Below the pieces are notes generated by a model. The model made no database searches and had not been told where the DNA came from. It saw only the letters and a list, made by a program, of their open reading frames with translations. 15,350 nt of DNA from DASQVO01 sp035640715 (lineage in GTDB: Bacteria > Actinomycetota > Actinomycetes > Streptosporangiales > Streptosporangiaceae). A program made the position numbers and the translations under genes. The stretch's first letter is position 1. The number at the start of each line of letters is the position of its first letter. The stretch spans positions 1 through 15,350 of the forward strand of contig DASQVO010000192.1 of the NCBI GenBank assembly GCA_035640715.1. Direction: 5' to 3'. Below are positions 6,583 through 13,536 of the stretch, in pieces.

Positions 6583-7295
6583 CCTGGCAGGTCGCCACCG
6601 TCACCTCCCTGACCCGCGAGACGGACTCAGTCCGCACGATCGGGCTGCAGCCACCGGATTGGCCGGGCCACCGTGCCGGGCAGCACCTGGACGTGCGGCT
6701 GACCGCCGAGGACGGCTACACCGCGGAGCGGGAGTACTCGATCGCCTCGGCGCCGGGTGAGCCGGTGGCCATCACGGTGGAGCGGCTCGATGACGGTGAG
6801 GTCTCGCCGTACCTCACCGGGGAGCTGCGGGCCGGTGACGAGCTGGAGCTGCGCGGGCCGGTCGGCGGCTACTTCATCTGGGAGCCCGGCGATGGCGGCC
6901 CGCTGTTCCTGGTCGCCGGCGGGTCGGGCATCGTTCCGCTCCGGGCCATCCTGCGGCACCGCCAGCGCACCGGCAGCTGCGTCCCGGCGTGCCTGCTGTA
7001 CTCGGCCCGCAGCTGGGAGGACGTGATCTACCGCGGCGAGCTGGACCAGTACCACGACGGCGTGGAGGTGATCTACACGCTGACCCGCAGCCAGCCGCCC
7101 GGCTGGACCGGCCACACGGGCCGGGTCGACGCGGCGCTGCTCGGCCAGGTCGCCTGGCCCGCCGCGGCGGGCCCGCTGGCCTACATCTGCGGGCCCACCA
7201 GTTTTGTCGAGACCGTCGCGGCCGGGCTGGTCGGGCTCGGCTACCCGCCGGAGCGGGTGAAGACCGAGCGGTTCGGGGCAACAGGAGGACGCTGA
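6552..7295 (+). CDS. FAD/NAD(P)-binding ferredoxin-reductase-type oxidoreductase
   Basis: A 247-residue flavoprotein of the ferredoxin-NADP reductase superfamily. The FAD domain spans about 8-110 with the RxYS motif at 60-63 (REYS) and the NAD(P) domain about 115-240 with GGSGIVP at 123-129, CGP at 213-215 and the C-terminal TERFG at 238-242. No 2Fe-2S domain follows, so it resembles stand-alone reductases rather than phthalate-dioxygenase-type fusions. ATG 6552 lies 31 bases inside the preceding molybdoenzyme gene, which indicates tight coupling, and TGATG joins it to the next gene. Likely role: electron transfer between NAD(P)H and the molybdenum protein (inferred from context). Confidence 0.88.
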   Translation: MARTAVRRRLTWQVATVTSLTRETDSVRTIGLQPPDWPGHRAGQHLDVRLTAEDGYTAEREYSIASAPGEPVAITVERLDDGEVSPYLTGELRAGDELELRGPVGGYFIWEPGDGGPLFLVAGGSGIVPLRAILRHRQRTGSCVPACLLYSARSWEDVIYRGELDQYHDGVEVIYTLTRSQPPGWTGHTGRVDAALLGQVAWPAAAGPLAYICGPTSFVETVAAGLVGLGYPPERVKTERFGATGGR

Positions 7296-7540
7296 TGGAC
7301 GCACTGGACGGCAACGCGATCGCCGGCGTGCTCCATGAGGTCTTCGGCGCGGAGATGACCACCGCGACGGGCACGTGCGGCACCTGCGGCGCCAGCAGCC
7401 TGGTGGCTCAGCTCATTGTCTACCTGCAGGCACCCGGCGTCGTCGTCCGCTGCCCGGCCTGCGGCAGCGTCCTCATGGTGCTCGTGCAGGCACACAACAT
7501 GACCTGCGTCGACACAAACGGGCTGGCCAGCCTCAGCTGA
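7295..7540 (+). CDS. Small two-CxxC zinc-ribbon-like protein (DUF6510-like)
   Basis: An 81-residue protein with two Cys pairs, CGTCG at residues 28-32 and CPACG at about 54-58, separated by a hydrophobic strand (LVAQLIVYLQ). This looks like a zinc ribbon or a small metal-binding protein and matches my memory of DUF6510. The start is ATG 7295 in TGATG with the preceding stop, with a strong AGGAGG (7283-7288) seven bases upstream. It follows the molybdoenzyme and its reductase, a gene trio I recall from other actinomycetes. Role unknown; a metal-binding or small electron-carrier protein serving the two enzymes is an inference. Confidence 0.8.
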   Translation: MDALDGNAIAGVLHEVFGAEMTTATGTCGTCGASSLVAQLIVYLQAPGVVVRCPACGSVLMVLVQAHNMTCVDTNGLASLS

Positions 7541-7637
7541 TCTGGGCGACCAGGTCTTACTAACAGGTCTGGGGATGTGAAGGTCCTCCTGGCCGCAGAG
7601 ATTGTCGTCCAACGGAGCAGGACACGGGGAGATGAGC

Positions 7638-8942
7638 ATGCCGAACGAACAATCCATGCCGCCACAGATGTCAGCCAGCGGGATGCCACAGATGACGCCA
7701 CAGATGTCTCAGGGTGAAATGCGGCAAGGCGGACATCTCTACATGCAGACGAACGAGACCCGGAACGCCGTTATCCACTATCTCCGGGCTCCGGACGGGA
7801 CGATCACCGAGATGGAGCGTATCCCCACCGGCGGCGCCGGTTCCGGGACCTTCAAGCCGGTCAGCGGCCAGGAAAGCGCACCGAACGCCTTCGAGGGCTC
7901 CAACAGCGTCATCCTCACCCCGGACCGGCGGTTCCTGTTCGCCACCAACGGCGGCGACAACTCCGTGTCCAGCTTCGCTGTGGGCCAGGACGGCAAGCTT
8001 GTGCTGCTGGACGCCAAGCGGACCGGGAACGTCGTGGCCGGACGGAGCGGCACCGCCAAAGCGCTGGCGTATTCCCCTTCGCACCATACGCTTTTTGTGC
8101 TGCACGCGTTCGGCCCCGACCATCTCCGGCTGATGTCGGTCGACGACGAAGGAAGGCTCACGCCCCGCCCGGAGCAGTATTCGGTGAATACCGCGGATAA
8201 GCCCAACCGGGTGGCCACGACGGTGGCGCTCACGGCCGACGAGAAATTCCTTGTTGTCGGCACCACGTTTGACGAGCCAGCCAGCACAAATCCGGACGGC
8301 ACGCCAATTCTCTGGGTCCAGCGGAATGGCACGCCGCACTCGATCGCCTCGAACGCGCCCGACCCCGACGGCCTCATCGTGTTCTCCGTGGGCGCACACG
8401 GCGCGCTCAGCGAGCCCAAGTTCCAGGACGGCGGCGGCGGCTCTCCGTGGAACCCGCAGTTCCTGCACCGCCGGCCCGATCACTTCGTTATCGGGTACGC
8501 CGTCGGCGACGGGCTCGCCATGGCCACCATCGACGAAGAAGGCAACGTCACCACCGGCCCGATCACGCAGATCGACACGAGCCCAGGCAAGCCTGCTGAA
8601 CTGTGCTGGCTGGCCATCTCCTCGGATGACCGGATGGCGTTCGCCACGATCTTCGGTTACGGCTACGTCGTCAGCTATCGCATCGACGGCAACATCCTCT
8701 CCATCGCGAAGGATCCCGCGTGCCCGAAGGTTCCCGGGGATGGCACCTTCAGGGGGCTCGATGGAGTCGTTAGCAGCGGCCCGAGCGATTGCTGGCTGTC
8801 ACCCGACGGGGCCTATCTCTACCAGATCTACGGGAATGCCGCGAAACTGATGGGCTATGCCATTCAGCCGGACGGCGGGCTTGAGGAGATCACCAGCGCG
8901 GGTATTCCCTACAACAGCCCGCAGGGCCTGGCGGGATTCTGA
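7638..8942 (+). CDS. Beta-propeller lactonase-family protein with Met-rich N-terminus
   Basis: A 434-residue protein from ATG 7638. Residues about 33-434 are repeated propeller blades of the 6-phosphogluconolactonase-like (lactonase) family: NAVIHYLRAPDGTITEMERI, LTPDRRFLFATNGGDNSVSSF, LTADEKFLVVGTTF and LSPDGAYLYQIY are blade strands. No signal peptide is seen. The first 36 residues hold eight Met in PQM-type repeats, a possible soft-metal-binding or disordered tail. GGGGAG (7627-7632) fits ATG 7638; ATG 7632 and TTG 7602 are alternatives. The stop is nine bases before ureA, so it is probably co-transcribed with the urease genes, an unusual partner. Catalytic activity is unproven; many members of this family have no known substrate. 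The 97-base gap before it shows only a CAGGTCT direct repeat (7551, 7564). Confidence 0.85.
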   Translation: MPNEQSMPPQMSASGMPQMTPQMSQGEMRQGGHLYMQTNETRNAVIHYLRAPDGTITEMERIPTGGAGSGTFKPVSGQESAPNAFEGSNSVILTPDRRFLFATNGGDNSVSSFAVGQDGKLVLLDAKRTGNVVAGRSGTAKALAYSPSHHTLFVLHAFGPDHLRLMSVDDEGRLTPRPEQYSVNTADKPNRVATTVALTADEKFLVVGTTFDEPASTNPDGTPILWVQRNGTPHSIASNAPDPDGLIVFSVGAHGALSEPKFQDGGGGSPWNPQFLHRRPDHFVIGYAVGDGLAMATIDEEGNVTTGPITQIDTSPGKPAELCWLAISSDDRMAFATIFGYGYVVSYRIDGNILSIAKDPACPKVPGDGTFRGLDGVVSSGPSDCWLSPDGAYLYQIYGNAAKLMGYAIQPDGGLEEITSAGIPYNSPQGLAGF

Positions 8943-8951
8943 GGCGCCTTC

Positions 8952-9254
8952 ATGCATCTGACACCGCGGGAGTTCGACAAGCTGCTGATCTACATGGTCG
9001 CCGAGGTGGCGCTCAGGCGGAAGGATCAGGGGCTCAAGCTCAACCACCCGGAAGCGGTCGCGGTGATCTCGGCCGCGGCACTCGATGGCGCACGCGCGGG
9101 CAAGACGCTGGAAGAGGTGATGACGCTATGCGGCAGGGTGCTGACCCGCGCCGATGTCATGGAGGGGGTGGCGGAGATGATCCCCCGGGTTCAACTGGAG
9201 GCGGTTTTCGACGACGGGAGCCGGCTCGTCACCGTCCACTCGCCCATCCAGTGA
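8952..9254 (+). CDS. ureA: Urease subunit gamma
   Basis: A 100-residue protein of normal UreA length. It opens with the family's LTPREFDKLLIYMVAEVALRRK-type helix and contains LNHPEAVAVISAAALDGARAGKTLEEVM and a VMEGVAEMIPRVQLEAVFDDGSRLVTVHSPI-type end, all standard. It is the smallest subunit of the (alpha-beta-gamma)3 urease that hydrolyses urea to ammonia and carbamate. GAGG at 8941-8944 is seven bases before ATG 8952 and overlaps the lactonase stop region. It is the first gene of the ureABCEFGD order. Confidence 0.97.
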   Translation: MHLTPREFDKLLIYMVAEVALRRKDQGLKLNHPEAVAVISAAALDGARAGKTLEEVMTLCGRVLTRADVMEGVAEMIPRVQLEAVFDDGSRLVTVHSPIQ

Positions 9255-9282
9255 CGGCTCCGGTGCGACGAAGGAGGCTGAC

Positions 9283-9714
9283 GTGAGTACTCCGGTGGGT
9301 GGCTACGTCCTGGCAGCGGAGCCCGTCGAGATCAACGCAGGGCGCCGGAGACTGAAGCTGACGGTGCGGAATACCGGCGACCGACCGGTCCAGGTCGGGT
9401 CCCACTTCCATTTCTTCGAGGTCAACCGGGCCCTGGAGTTCGACCGGGAGCAGGCGTTCGGTCACCGGCTCGACATCGCGGCCGGCACCGCCGTCCGCTT
9501 CGAGCCCGGCGACCAGAAAGAAGTCACCCTGGTGCCCTTCGGCGGGAAGCGCCGGGTGCACGGTTTCAACAACCTTGTCGACGGCTGGGCCCCGGTCGAA
9601 GGCGCGTACCGCCCGCGTGCCACCCGGGCCGTTCGTCTGGCCGAAGAGTACGGGTTCAAGTCGGGACCGGCTATGGAGCACGGCTCCAGGCCGAAGGGAG
9701 CGCAGAAGCGGTGA
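9283..9714 (+). CDS. ureB: Urease subunit beta
   Basis: A 143-residue urease beta subunit. It contains the family signatures NTGDRPVQVGSHFHFFEVN (about 30-48), FGHRLDIAAGTAVRFEPGD and VTLVPFGGKRRVHGFNNLVDG. It is about 35-40 residues longer than the shortest bacterial forms because of a C-terminal charged tail rich in Arg and Lys. GTG 9283 follows a good AAGGAGG (9269-9275). The stop overlaps the ureC start by four bases (GTGA at 9711), so equal translation of beta and alpha is expected. Confidence 0.96.
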   Translation: MSTPVGGYVLAAEPVEINAGRRRLKLTVRNTGDRPVQVGSHFHFFEVNRALEFDREQAFGHRLDIAAGTAVRFEPGDQKEVTLVPFGGKRRVHGFNNLVDGWAPVEGAYRPRATRAVRLAEEYGFKSGPAMEHGSRPKGAQKR

Positions 9715-11429
9715 CGGAGATCTCGCGGCAGGAGTATGCCGGGCTCTTCGGCCCGACCGTCGGCGACAAGATACGCCTCGGTGATACCGACCTGTATATC
9801 GAGATCGAGCAGGACCTGCGGGTCCCCGGCGACGAGACGATCTACGGCGGCGGGAAGACCCTCCGCGACGGAATGGGTGTCAACAATCAGCTCACCAGCG
9901 AGGGCGGTGCGCTCGACCTGGTGATCACGAACGTGACCGTGCTGGACGCCGTACTCGGGGTGGTCAAGGCCGACGTCGGCGTCAAGGACGGCGTGATCGT
10001 CGGTGTCGGCAAGGCAGGCAACTCGGGCACCATGGACGGGGTGATGCCTGGCCTCGACGTCGGCCCGGCCACGGATGCGATCTCGGGTGAGCAGCTCATC
10101 CTCACCGCCGGCGGCATCGACACCCACGTCCACTTCATCGCGCCGCAGCAGGCGTACGCCGCGCTGAGCAACGGCGTCACCACGTTCTTCGGCGGCGGTA
10201 TCGGGCCCACCGACGGGTCGAACGGCACCTCGATCACCTCGGGTCCCTGGAACATCGAGATGATGCTGCGCGCGGTCGAGGGCCTGCCGGTCAACTTCGG
10301 GATGCTGGCGAAGGGCAGCTCGGCCGGCGAGGCCGCCCTGGTGGAGCAGGTCCTCGCCGGCGCGGCCGGGTTCAAGATCCACGAGGACTGGGGAGCGACC
10401 CTGGCCGCGATCCGCGCCGCGCTGTCCGTCGCGGACCGCATGGACGTGCAGGTGAGCATCCATACCGACACCATGAACGAGGCGGGCTTTGTGGAGGACA
10501 CGATCGCCGCCTTCGACGGGCGCACGATCCACACCTTCCACAGCGAGGGCGCCGGCGGCGGGCACGCTCCGGACATCCTCAAGGTCACCGGTGAGGACAA
10601 CGTGCTGCCCAGCTCGACCAACCCGACGCTGCCGTTCGGCCTCAACACGCAGGCCGAGCTGTTCGACATGATCATGGTGGTGCACAACCTGAACCCGCGG
10701 GTCCCCTCGGATGTGGCGTTCACCGAGAGCCGGGTCCGCGCGGAGACCATCGCGGCGGAGAACGTCCTGCACGACCTGGGTGCCATCTCCATGTTCTCCA
10801 GCGATTCGCAGGCGATGGGGCGGGTCGGGGAGACCTGGCTGCGCGCCATCCAGACCGCGGACGCGATGAAAAAGGCCCGCGGAAAGCTGCCCGAGGACGC
10901 CGCGGGCAACGACAACTTCCGCGTTCTCCGCTATGTCGCCAAAACCACGATCAACCCCGCGATCGCCGCCGGGACGGCCCGCGTCATCGGCTCGATCGAG
11001 CCGGGGAAGCTGGCCGACCTGGTCCTGTGGGAACCGGCCTTCTTCGGGGCCAAGCCTAAGCTGGTGATCAAGGGCGGATTGATCAACTGGGCGCTGATGG
11101 GTGACGTCAACGCGTCGACGGCCACCACCGAGCCCGTCTGCTACCGCCCGATGTTCGGCGCCTTCGGCTCGGCCCTGCCGCAGACATGCGTCAGTTTCGT
11201 CTCCCCTGCCGCCTACGAAGCCGGGGTGGCCGAGCGGCTCCAGCTTCAACGGCAGGTCAGGCCGGTCGAGCGGACGCGGACCATCACCAAGCGCGATCTG
11301 GTGCGCAACAATGCCCTCCCGGTGATCGAGGTCGACCCGGAGACGTTCGCCGTGAAGGCCGACGGCGTGCACGCGACCATGCCCCCGGCCACGTCGATCA
11401 GCATGAACCGGCTCTACTTCTTCAGCTAG
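9711..11429 (+). CDS. ureC: Urease subunit alpha, divergent flap (no conserved Cys)
   Basis: A 572-residue catalytic subunit of usual length. Aligning by eye to the Klebsiella enzyme (offset +5), all nickel ligands are present: His139 and His141 (DTHVHF), carbamylated Lys222 (GFKIHEDWG), His251 (IHTDT), His277 (FHSEGAGGGHAPD) and Asp365 (SSDSQAMGR). His224, catalytic His325 and Arg341 are kept too. The mobile flap is changed: the usual MVCHH reads MVVHN, so the conserved flap Cys is Val324 and the next His is Asn326. The GGGIGPTDGSNGTS segment (161-174) also differs from the common GGGTGPATGTNAT. It is therefore probably a metal-loaded but divergent urease or a urease-like amidohydrolase. GTG 9711 overlaps ureB; ureE follows after 14 bases. 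Confidence 0.95.
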   Translation: MTEISRQEYAGLFGPTVGDKIRLGDTDLYIEIEQDLRVPGDETIYGGGKTLRDGMGVNNQLTSEGGALDLVITNVTVLDAVLGVVKADVGVKDGVIVGVGKAGNSGTMDGVMPGLDVGPATDAISGEQLILTAGGIDTHVHFIAPQQAYAALSNGVTTFFGGGIGPTDGSNGTSITSGPWNIEMMLRAVEGLPVNFGMLAKGSSAGEAALVEQVLAGAAGFKIHEDWGATLAAIRAALSVADRMDVQVSIHTDTMNEAGFVEDTIAAFDGRTIHTFHSEGAGGGHAPDILKVTGEDNVLPSSTNPTLPFGLNTQAELFDMIMVVHNLNPRVPSDVAFTESRVRAETIAAENVLHDLGAISMFSSDSQAMGRVGETWLRAIQTADAMKKARGKLPEDAAGNDNFRVLRYVAKTTINPAIAAGTARVIGSIEPGKLADLVLWEPAFFGAKPKLVIKGGLINWALMGDVNASTATTEPVCYRPMFGAFGSALPQTCVSFVSPAAYEAGVAERLQLQRQVRPVERTRTITKRDLVRNNALPVIEVDPETFAVKADGVHATMPPATSISMNRLYFFS

Positions 11430-11443
11430 CCGGGGAAGTGGCT

Positions 11444-12046
11444 ATGACGATCAGAAACGCCAGCGCCGGTCCCGGCGAGGCGCTCGTGCGGGTGGATGCC
11501 GTCCTCGGACGGGCAACCGAGGACGGCTGGCCCGCCCGGCTCAATGGCGCCCGGGTCGACGTGCTGCGCCTCGGCCAAGCGGAGGCGCAGAAGAGCCGGC
11601 TGCGGAAGGCCACCGACGGCGGGGCCGAGATCGCGATCTCTCTCGATCGCGGGACGCAGCTGCGCGATGGCGACATCCTGGCCTGGGACGAGGCGCGCCG
11701 CACCGCGATTGTCGCGCGGATCGACTTCACGGACGTGCTGATCATCGACCTCAGCGGGCTCCTGGACGGGCCGCGGGAGGCAGCGATGGCCAGATGCGTG
11801 GAACTCGGGCACGCCCTCGGCAATCAGCACTGGCCAGCAGTGGTCAAGGGCAGCCGGGTCTACGTCCCGCTGACCGTGGCCCAGGCGGTGATGGCGTCGG
11901 TGATGAAGACCCATTCCTTCGAAGGCATCACGTACGCGTTCGTGCCCGGGGCGGAGGTCGTTCCGTTTCTGACGCCGCACGAGGCTCGCCGGCTGTTCGG
12001 GGTCGCCGAAGGACATCGCCACCTGCATGGTGAGGCACCGGCGTGA
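11444..12046 (+). CDS. ureE: Urease accessory protein UreE (nickel metallochaperone)
   Basis: A 200-residue UreE. The N-terminal part (about 10-95) is the peptide-binding-like domain. The metal-binding domain holds the hallmark LGHALGNQHWP at 121-131 with His123 and His129, followed by the VPLT strand and the FEGITYAFVPG segment. The C-terminus ends in a short His-rich tail (GHRHLHG, His191, 193, 195), a likely extra nickel site. UreE brings Ni to the UreG-UreF-UreD complex. ATG 11444 is preferred; GTG 11438 is possible. The stop overlaps a GTG-started 19-codon ORF (GTGA at 12043). Confidence 0.92.
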   Translation: MTIRNASAGPGEALVRVDAVLGRATEDGWPARLNGARVDVLRLGQAEAQKSRLRKATDGGAEIAISLDRGTQLRDGDILAWDEARRTAIVARIDFTDVLIIDLSGLLDGPREAAMARCVELGHALGNQHWPAVVKGSRVYVPLTVAQAVMASVMKTHSFEGITYAFVPGAEVVPFLTPHEARRLFGVAEGHRHLHGEAPA

Positions 12047-12102
12047 ACGAACTGGAGGGGCGTCTCAAGGGCGCCCCGGAAGCGAGCGGGAGACACCCAT
12101 GA
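12043..12102 (+). CDS. 19-codon mini-ORF, duplicate of the UreF N-terminus
   Basis: GTG 12043 overlaps the ureE stop, and the ORF ends at TGA 12100-12102, which overlaps the ureF ATG (12099). Its peptide, VNELEGRLKGAPEASGRHP, repeats the start of UreF: (M)SELEGR and then RLKGAPEASGR after a 17-residue insertion. So it arose with ureF's 5' end by duplication. Overlap at both ends suggests it can hand ribosomes from ureE to ureF. Whether the peptide does anything is unknown. Confidence 0.4.
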   Translation: MNELEGRLKGAPEASGRHP

Positions 12103-12202
12103 GCGAGCTGGAGGGGCGCGGCGTCGCCTGGACTGAGGAGCGAGGGACGAGCGACGAGGGAAGGCGGCGTCTCAAGGGCGCCCCGGAAGCGAGCGGGAGA
12201 CA
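12059..12202. repeat. 37-bp perfect direct repeat at the ureE-ureF junction
   Basis: The 37 bases at 12059-12095 recur exactly at 12166-12202 (start GGCGTCTCAAGGGCGCCCC, end GGGAGACA). The flanking bases 12045-12060 recur at 12101-12116 with two changes. A 46-50 base segment rich in GAGCGA-type words sits inside the second copy. The offset of 107 is not a multiple of three, yet both copies are read in the same peptide register. Confidence 0.85.
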
Positions 12203-12887
12203 GAGCATCGCCCGGATGATGCGCGTGCTCCAGTTCGGGGACTCTCTCCTGCCGATCGGCTCCTTCTCGTTCTCGAACGCTCTTGAGTCAGCGGTCCAGG
12301 AGGGCGTGGTGCGCGACGCCGCCACGCTGGGCGAGTTCGTGCTCACCTCGGCCCACCGGGCCGCGACCTCGGACGGCATCGCGCTGCTGGAGGCCCACCG
12401 CGCCGTACGCGAGCGTGATATCGATCGCATCGTCCGGGCTGACCGGGCCGTCTTCGAAAGGAAGCTGGGCGAGGAGACCCGGACGATGACGGTCCGAATG
12501 GGACGCAAGCTCGCGGAGGTGAGCACGGCCGCCTTGCAGGCGCCTTTGCTCGATCTGTGGCTCGGCCGGGTGCGGGACGGCGCCGCGCCGGGCACCCACC
12601 CCGTCGGCCTGGGCGTTCTGTTCGCCGAACTCGGCTCGCCGGAAACCGACGCCTTCGCCGTCCACCAGTACGGCGTCGCGATGACGACGCTCAGCGCGGC
12701 GCTCCGCCTGATGAGGATCGACCACCGGCAGGCGCAGACGATCCTGGCCGCGGTCAACGAGACGGCCACCAGCGACTACGCCGCTGTCCGCCGCGCATCG
12801 CTGTCCGACATGGCGAGCTTCACGCCCATGGCCGACATCCTGGCGGCGATCCATGTCCGGTCGCACATCCGCATGTTCATGAACTGA
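12099..12887 (+). CDS. ureF: Urease accessory protein UreF
   Basis: A 262-residue UreF from ATG 12099. The conserved domain begins near residue 37: MMRVLQFGDSLLPIGSFSFSNALE (40-63), the classic UreF opening. It is all-helical to the end, with the FAVHQYGVAMTTLSAALRLMRIDH segment and a C-terminal VRSHIRMFMN. Residues 1-36 are a charged, low-complexity leader partly duplicated in the mini-ORF just upstream. A start nearer the domain (around 12200) cannot be excluded. UreF bridges UreG and UreD on apo-urease and controls GTP-dependent nickel insertion. UreG starts one base after the stop. Confidence 0.9.
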   Translation: MSELEGRGVAWTEERGTSDEGRRRLKGAPEASGRQSIARMMRVLQFGDSLLPIGSFSFSNALESAVQEGVVRDAATLGEFVLTSAHRAATSDGIALLEAHRAVRERDIDRIVRADRAVFERKLGEETRTMTVRMGRKLAEVSTAALQAPLLDLWLGRVRDGAAPGTHPVGLGVLFAELGSPETDAFAVHQYGVAMTTLSAALRLMRIDHRQAQTILAAVNETATSDYAAVRRASLSDMASFTPMADILAAIHVRSHIRMFMN

Positions 12888-12888
12888 G

Positions 12889-13536
12889 GTGGTGGACGTG
12901 AAGAAGACGACCCGCATCGGCGTCGGCGGGCCGGTCGGCTCCGGCAAGACCGCGCTGGTCGAGGCTCTTACCCCGCGGCTCATCGAGGCAGGCCGCAGCG
13001 TCCTGATCATCACGAACGACATCGTGACCAGCGAAGACGCCAAGCACGTCCAGCGCACCCTGAAAGGGGTGCTGGCCGAGGACCGGATCGTGGGCGTGGA
13101 GACCGGCGCGTGCCCGCACACGGCGGTCCGCGAGGACCCGAGCATGAACCTCGCCGCGGTCGAGGAAATGGAGGAGCGGTTCCCGGACAGCGACGTCGTT
13201 CTGATCGAGAGCGGCGGGGACAACCTCACCCTGACCTTCAGCCCCGCGCTCGCCGATTTCTTCATCTACGTGATCGACGTCGCGGCCGGCGACAAGATCC
13301 CCCGGAAGAACGGCCCGGGAATCGCACAGTCCGACATCCTCGTTATCAACAAGACCGATCTCGCGCCCTACGTCCACGCCAGCCTCGAGGTGATGGAGGC
13401 CGATTCCTCCAAGCTGCGAGGCGGCAAGCCCTTCGTCTTCACCAACTGCCTCACCGGCGAGGGCATCGCCGACGTCGTGGCCCTCATCAGGCGCAACATG
13501 CTCTTCGACGCGGCGCCGTCGCAGGTGCCCGCGTGA
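12889..13536 (+). CDS. ureG: Urease accessory GTPase UreG
   Basis: A 215-residue SIMIBI-class GTPase. It has the P-loop GPVGSGKT at 14-21, the CPH nickel/zinc motif at Cys75-His77 (GACPHTAVREDPSMN), ESGGDNLT at 107-114, and the guanine-specific NKTD at 154-157. These are the complete set for an active UreG, which couples GTP hydrolysis to nickel transfer into urease. Three GTG codons (12889, 12892, 12898) could start it; the GAGG at 12886 fits 12898 best by spacing. There is no His-rich N-terminal extension. Its stop overlaps the ureD start (TGATG at 13534-13538). Confidence 0.96.
   Translation: MVDVKKTTRIGVGGPVGSGKTALVEALTPRLIEAGRSVLIITNDIVTSEDAKHVQRTLKGVLAEDRIVGVETGACPHTAVREDPSMNLAAVEEMEERFPDSDVVLIESGGDNLTLTFSPALADFFIYVIDVAAGDKIPRKNGPGIAQSDILVINKTDLAPYVHASLEVMEADSSKLRGGKPFVFTNCLTGEGIADVVALIRRNMLFDAAPSQVPA

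Noticed and set aside
9462..11372. 636-codon open frame on the minus strand over ureB and ureC
   Set aside because: Mirror of the urease genes caused by high third-position GC; Arg/Asp/Gly-rich, no domain, and the plus strand is unmistakably urease.
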